DNA of 8,639 nt, taken from contig JAZDDY010000017.1 of assembly GCA_043809265.1 (NCBI GenBank), positions 1 to 8,639 on the forward strand, in the 5' to 3' direction. This document shows positions 6,466-8,639 of the stretch, one piece after another (position 1 is the stretch's first letter; each line of letters opens with the position of its first letter). Position numbers and translations under genes: made by a program. The notes below the pieces were generated by a model that was given only the letters and a program-made list of their open reading frames with translations, had not been told where the DNA came from and ran no database searches. The DNA is from JAPLVS01 sp043809265. GTDB lineage: Archaea; Iainarchaeota; Iainarchaeia; Iainarchaeales; DTGL01.

Positions 6466-6473
6466 CTTTTTTA
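6466..6473 (-). promoter_or_regulatory. TATA-like box of the UbiA gene
   Basis: The minus strand reads TTAAAAAA, centred about 31 bp before ATG 6438, predicting a leader of only a few bases. It suggests a promoter independent of eL40 for the UbiA and pcm pair. Confidence 0.4.
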
Positions 6474-6549
6474 ACCCTTTCAGGATTGCCTGCCGATGCC
6501 TGCAGCGAGGTGTTTTCAGCCTTTCAGGCAGCGCTTTCAGTTGCGCGCC

Positions 6550-6711
6550 TTAAATCTTTTTGGGTTTTCTTTTCAGGCGCAACCTTTTAGAGCCGCATTT
6601 CCTGCAGGTATGGGGCCTTTTGCCTGTGCTACCCTTGTTTTTGGCATTGCACTTCATGCAAATCCATACGTTGTTGAAGCGCCTTTCTGCCGCTTCGGGA
6701 GTCAAAGCCAT
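6550..6711 (-). CDS. rpl40e: 50S ribosomal protein eL40 (L40e)
   Basis: A 53-residue gene. The translation begins MALTPEAAERRFNNVWICMK and contains two CxxC pairs, C18/C21 and C36/C39, forming the zinc ribbon of eL40. A strongly basic tail rich in Lys and Arg ends in PKKI. Length, cysteine spacing and the FNNV...CMKCNAKN segment match archaeal eL40, a large-subunit protein; in eukaryotes it is made as a ubiquitin fusion, and there is no ubiquitin part here. The ATG is preceded by GGTGA about seven bases upstream and a TATA-like AATATATT at 6742-6749. It is transcribed away from the orphan plus-strand gene at 6824 and toward the UbiA gene. Confidence 0.93.
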   Translation of the reverse strand: MALTPEAAERRFNNVWICMKCNAKNKGSTGKRPHTCRKCGSKRLRLKRKPKKI

Positions 6712-6741
6712 TTTCGTTCACCAAAATCTCCGCAAAAAGAG

Positions 6742-6749
6742 AATATATT
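6742..6749 (-). promoter_or_regulatory. TATA-like box of eL40
   Basis: AATATATT is self-complementary and centred about 35 bp before ATG 6711, predicting a leader of about nine bases. GGTGA (minus strand, 6718-6722) could serve as a ribosome binding site. Confidence 0.45.
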
Positions 6750-6793
6750 GAAAGTAAATGGGAAGGTTTAAAAATGGAATTAGGAGGGCAAGG

Positions 6794-6800
6794 TTTAACT
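6794..6800 (+). promoter_or_regulatory. TATA-like box of the orphan gene
   Basis: TTTAACT is centred about 27 bp before ATG 6824, as expected for a leaderless transcript. This is the main reason for preferring that start over ATG 6758. Confidence 0.4.
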
Positions 6801-6823
6801 ATTACTTTTCGCATTTCTTATTT

Positions 6824-8467
6824 ATGCCTTCAAGAAACCTTTCGAGAAAAAGAGCAGCCAAAGCCGTAAGACCTGGGCCGTGGAGGGTTCCAAGGCCAGA
6901 GCGGAGAAGGCAGAGGGAAGCCTTCAGCCCGACGCTGTTCAGTCATGAAGCGACAGAGGCGCAGCGGAGAATGGCCGCGTTGGATTTAGCCATGCAGGGC
7001 GAGCCTGTGCCTTGGACCCCAAAAAAAAGGGTCGAGCAAAAGGAGCTTTTTGAAACCATACTGCACACAGTGGGCTTTGAGAAAGCTTTGGCATACGTAA
7101 GGGCAAATGTTGGGGCTTTGGTTGACGCCCACCTGGTGGGATTTAACACGAAATGGTTCGGCGGCAAGGAACCGATAGTGCTTGTGCACGACTCCAAAGG
7201 CAGGGTCGGGGAAGGCCTGATCAGGAAAAGGATGCAGAAGGACCCGGCAGCATGGCTTGAATGGATGGTTGGCAGGGTAAAGCAAAATGCCCCTGAAAAT
7301 TATGGCACATTAATTTCGACTTTTTACTGGACTGCTTTGAACAAGGCGCTTGAAAGGGAAGCCCCGAGGATTCACGAGAATTTCCGCAGTGATGCCCTGC
7401 AGTACATGGAAAACCGCGGTTTCAGGGTGCGGGACAGCGACGGCAGGGTATTGTCGGATGTCGAGCGCAGACTTTCTGATTTGATTGAACTGCGCAGCGA
7501 GCACGTCACACACGGCCGCTACCTCCTGCCGTGGTTCGAAAGGGAGTATGTCGAACAGGCAAAAATAGACAGGTTTGTTGAACAAAAGGTAAGACAGGAA
7601 GTAAACGAAAAAATGGATTATGTTGCCAGGCATACGTCGGTCCAGGCCTGGGACGGCACCAAGCTCCGCCTCCACTCTTCAAACTTCCAGCACAGGAAAG
7701 CCGTTGAAAAGGCAAGGGCTGAACTCCTAAAAGCCGTCATGGCTAAGGTCAGGAGGATAGAGAGAAAGAGGATTGAAATAGAAAAGGAAGCCCAAACAAA
7801 AGGCGACGAATGGGGCAAAGAACAGATTTCAAAGCTTGCAATCACAGACAAGGAGATTCAGGACGACGCAAAACGCCTCCTGGAACCCGCATTCAGGCTG
7901 CTGGATGCCCAGGCAGAAAGAATGCAAAGGCCGGCAGGCACACAGAAAGGAGTTTCGAGGGCTGAAAGGATTGCCGCGTACACCCCGATATCAAAACCGA
8001 AAGCGTTTTTGTTCGGTGTGAAAAAGGAGGCTGCGCCAAGGCAAAGCAGGACTGCCTCACAGTTCGAAATGGACATGGGTGTCCTTAGGTCAGAGGCGAT
8101 TGATGTCGCGCTCTTGTTTGACCGGCTTGAAACAAGCGGAGTGGGCAAGAAAAGGGTGTCGCAATTGCTTTCAAAAACACTGCATTCAAAAAGAGTGCAG
8201 AACGTGATTAAATACGCCCTGGGGGCCGGCTTCGAAAAGCAGTTCGGAAACGAGGGCTGCACCGTGCTCGTGAACATTGCCGGCCATATGGACAGCAAGG
8301 CAGGAATCATCTACGCCGACGAATTCAAGGCAAAAATGGGCGAGCTCTGCAAAGACAAGCGCCAAAGGAACAGCATTGTAAAATTCCTTTTCAGGCAGGG
8401 CATCATCGAATGGCACCATGCCCAGCGCGGCGCCGAAGCCTGCATCAGGCTTGTGCCGAGGGCGTGA
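6824..8467 (+). CDS. Uncharacterised basic helical protein with C-terminal winged-helix-like repeats
   Basis: I do not recognise this 547-residue protein. The first 31 residues carry 12 Arg/Lys and several Pro, a likely disordered nucleic-acid-binding tail. Residues about 40-270 look mostly helical with scattered Trp (for example AWLEWMVGRV and YLLPWFEREYVEQ). Residues about 290-370 are a charged, heptad-like helical stretch typical of a coiled coil (KVRRIERKRIEIEKEA). The C-terminus appears to hold two related units of helix-turn-helix plus beta-hairpin wing, SKRVQNVIKYALGAGF (455-470) and DKRQRNSIVKFLFRQGI (511-527), each followed by a Gly-containing strand pair. There are no membrane segments and no catalytic motif I can name. 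The frame is open to ATG 6758, but residues from there look unlike the rest and a TATA-like box suits ATG 6824. Codon use resembles its neighbours. DNA or RNA binding is an inference. Confidence 0.75.
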   Translation: MPSRNLSRKRAAKAVRPGPWRVPRPERRRQREAFSPTLFSHEATEAQRRMAALDLAMQGEPVPWTPKKRVEQKELFETILHTVGFEKALAYVRANVGALVDAHLVGFNTKWFGGKEPIVLVHDSKGRVGEGLIRKRMQKDPAAWLEWMVGRVKQNAPENYGTLISTFYWTALNKALEREAPRIHENFRSDALQYMENRGFRVRDSDGRVLSDVERRLSDLIELRSEHVTHGRYLLPWFEREYVEQAKIDRFVEQKVRQEVNEKMDYVARHTSVQAWDGTKLRLHSSNFQHRKAVEKARAELLKAVMAKVRRIERKRIEIEKEAQTKGDEWGKEQISKLAITDKEIQDDAKRLLEPAFRLLDAQAERMQRPAGTQKGVSRAERIAAYTPISKPKAFLFGVKKEAAPRQSRTASQFEMDMGVLRSEAIDVALLFDRLETSGVGKKRVSQLLSKTLHSKRVQNVIKYALGAGFEKQFGNEGCTVLVNIAGHMDSKAGIIYADEFKAKMGELCKDKRQRNSIVKFLFRQGIIEWHHAQRGAEACIRLVPRA

Positions 8468-8502
8468 AGCAGGTCAGGCAGGCCGGGTGCCAAAAAGCAA
8501 CC

Positions 8503-8537
8503 CTTAAATTAAAAAAGCCACCGCCAAAGTATTATTA
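8503..8537 (+). promoter_or_regulatory. AT-rich promoter region of tRNA-Glu
   Basis: Two TATA-like blocks precede the tRNA: TTAAATTAA at 8504-8512 and TATTATTA at 8530-8537. The first would give a leader of about 24 bases and the second a start at the mature 5' end; the sequence does not decide between them. Confidence 0.35.
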
Positions 8538-8557
8538 GTTATAGAACGGTTTTTGCC

Positions 8558-8630
8558 GCCCCGATAGTGTAGCGGTCAAGCACACTGGCCTTTCAAGCCG
8601 GTAACCCGGGTTCGAGTCCCGGTCGGGGCA
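8558..8630 (+). tRNA. tRNA-Glu (anticodon UUC)
   Basis: A 73-base cloverleaf. The acceptor stem GCCCCGA (8558-8564) pairs fully with TCGGGGC (8623-8629), followed by discriminator A. The anticodon arm is CTGGC, loop CTTTCAA, GCCGG, giving anticodon UUC. The T arm CCGGG-TTCGAGT-CCCGG is intact. There is no intron, and the 3' CCA is not encoded (the next base starts CTTT), so it must be added enzymatically. Confidence 0.97.
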
Positions 8631-8631
8631 C

Positions 8632-8638
8632 TTTTTTT
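8632..8638 (+). terminator. T-tract terminator after tRNA-Glu
   Basis: Seven consecutive T begin two bases after the tRNA. Oligo-T tracts terminate archaeal RNA polymerase, so this is probably the end of the tRNA transcript. Confidence 0.6.
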
Positions 8639-8639
8639 A

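Noticed and set aside
6782..6787. Strong Shine-Dalgarno-like AGGAGG on the plus strand
   Set aside because: No ATG, GTG or TTG lies in the usual 5-12 base window downstream, so it does not define a start.
6758..6823. 22-codon upstream extension of the orphan protein from ATG 6758
   Set aside because: The extension differs in composition from the Arg/Pro-rich N-terminus that follows, and a TATA-like box inside it suits ATG 6824. It remains a possible alternative start.
7310..8493. Minus-strand open frames opposite the orphan gene
   Set aside because: They are overlapping fragments in different frames with no motifs or upstream signals; the single continuous 547-codon plus frame is the better explanation.
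1..8639. Frequent GCAGGC/GCCTGC word across the window, considered as an uptake or recombination signal
   Set aside because: Most copies fall in coding sequence where they encode Ala-Gly or similar codons in a genome that favours GCA and GGC; no fixed orientation or spacing is visible.

Overview
The window reads as ordinary archaeal chromosome with one orphan gene and one unexplained intergenic region. The gene content is archaeal: a FEN1/XPG flap endonuclease, a class I lysyl-tRNA synthetase, an aMBF1-type regulator, ribosomal protein eL40, a UbiA-family prenyltransferase of the archaeal membrane-lipid type, and a tRNA-Glu without encoded CCA. AGG is a common Arg codon, and several TATA-like boxes lie about 24-30 bp before start codons, which fits leaderless or near-leaderless archaeal transcription. 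The exact lineage cannot be fixed from sequence alone; a DPANN-type archaeon (for example Diapherotrites or Micrarchaeota) is only a guess.

Layout. Positions 27-1949 (minus strand) hold a PDZ-containing site-2 metalloprotease (M50) and, upstream of it, the small zinc-ribbon/HTH regulator aMBF1. Positions 1950-2335 are a 386-bp divergent intergenic region with no gene but with several inverted repeats, a palindromic TATA element and a repeated 9-mer that allows alternative base pairing. This is the best candidate for an undescribed structured RNA or leader. Positions 2336-4977 (plus) hold fen1 and lysS, overlapping by a few bases and probably co-transcribed. Positions 4978-6711 (minus) hold, in transcription order, eL40, a UbiA prenyltransferase and a protein-L-isoaspartate methyltransferase; the last directly abuts the lysS stop codon tail to tail. 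Positions 6824-8467 (plus) hold a 547-residue basic, helical protein that I do not recognise, ending in what looks like two tandem winged-helix units. Positions 8558-8630 hold tRNA-Glu(UUC), followed by a T tract.

The genes do not form a single pathway. Most serve information processing and maintenance: Okazaki-fragment processing (FEN1), lysine charging (LysRS), translation (eL40, tRNA-Glu), transcription or translation regulation (aMBF1), repair of aged protein (PCMT), membrane proteolysis (S2P) and archaeal lipid synthesis (UbiA). The orphan protein and the intergenic structured region are the items worth following up.
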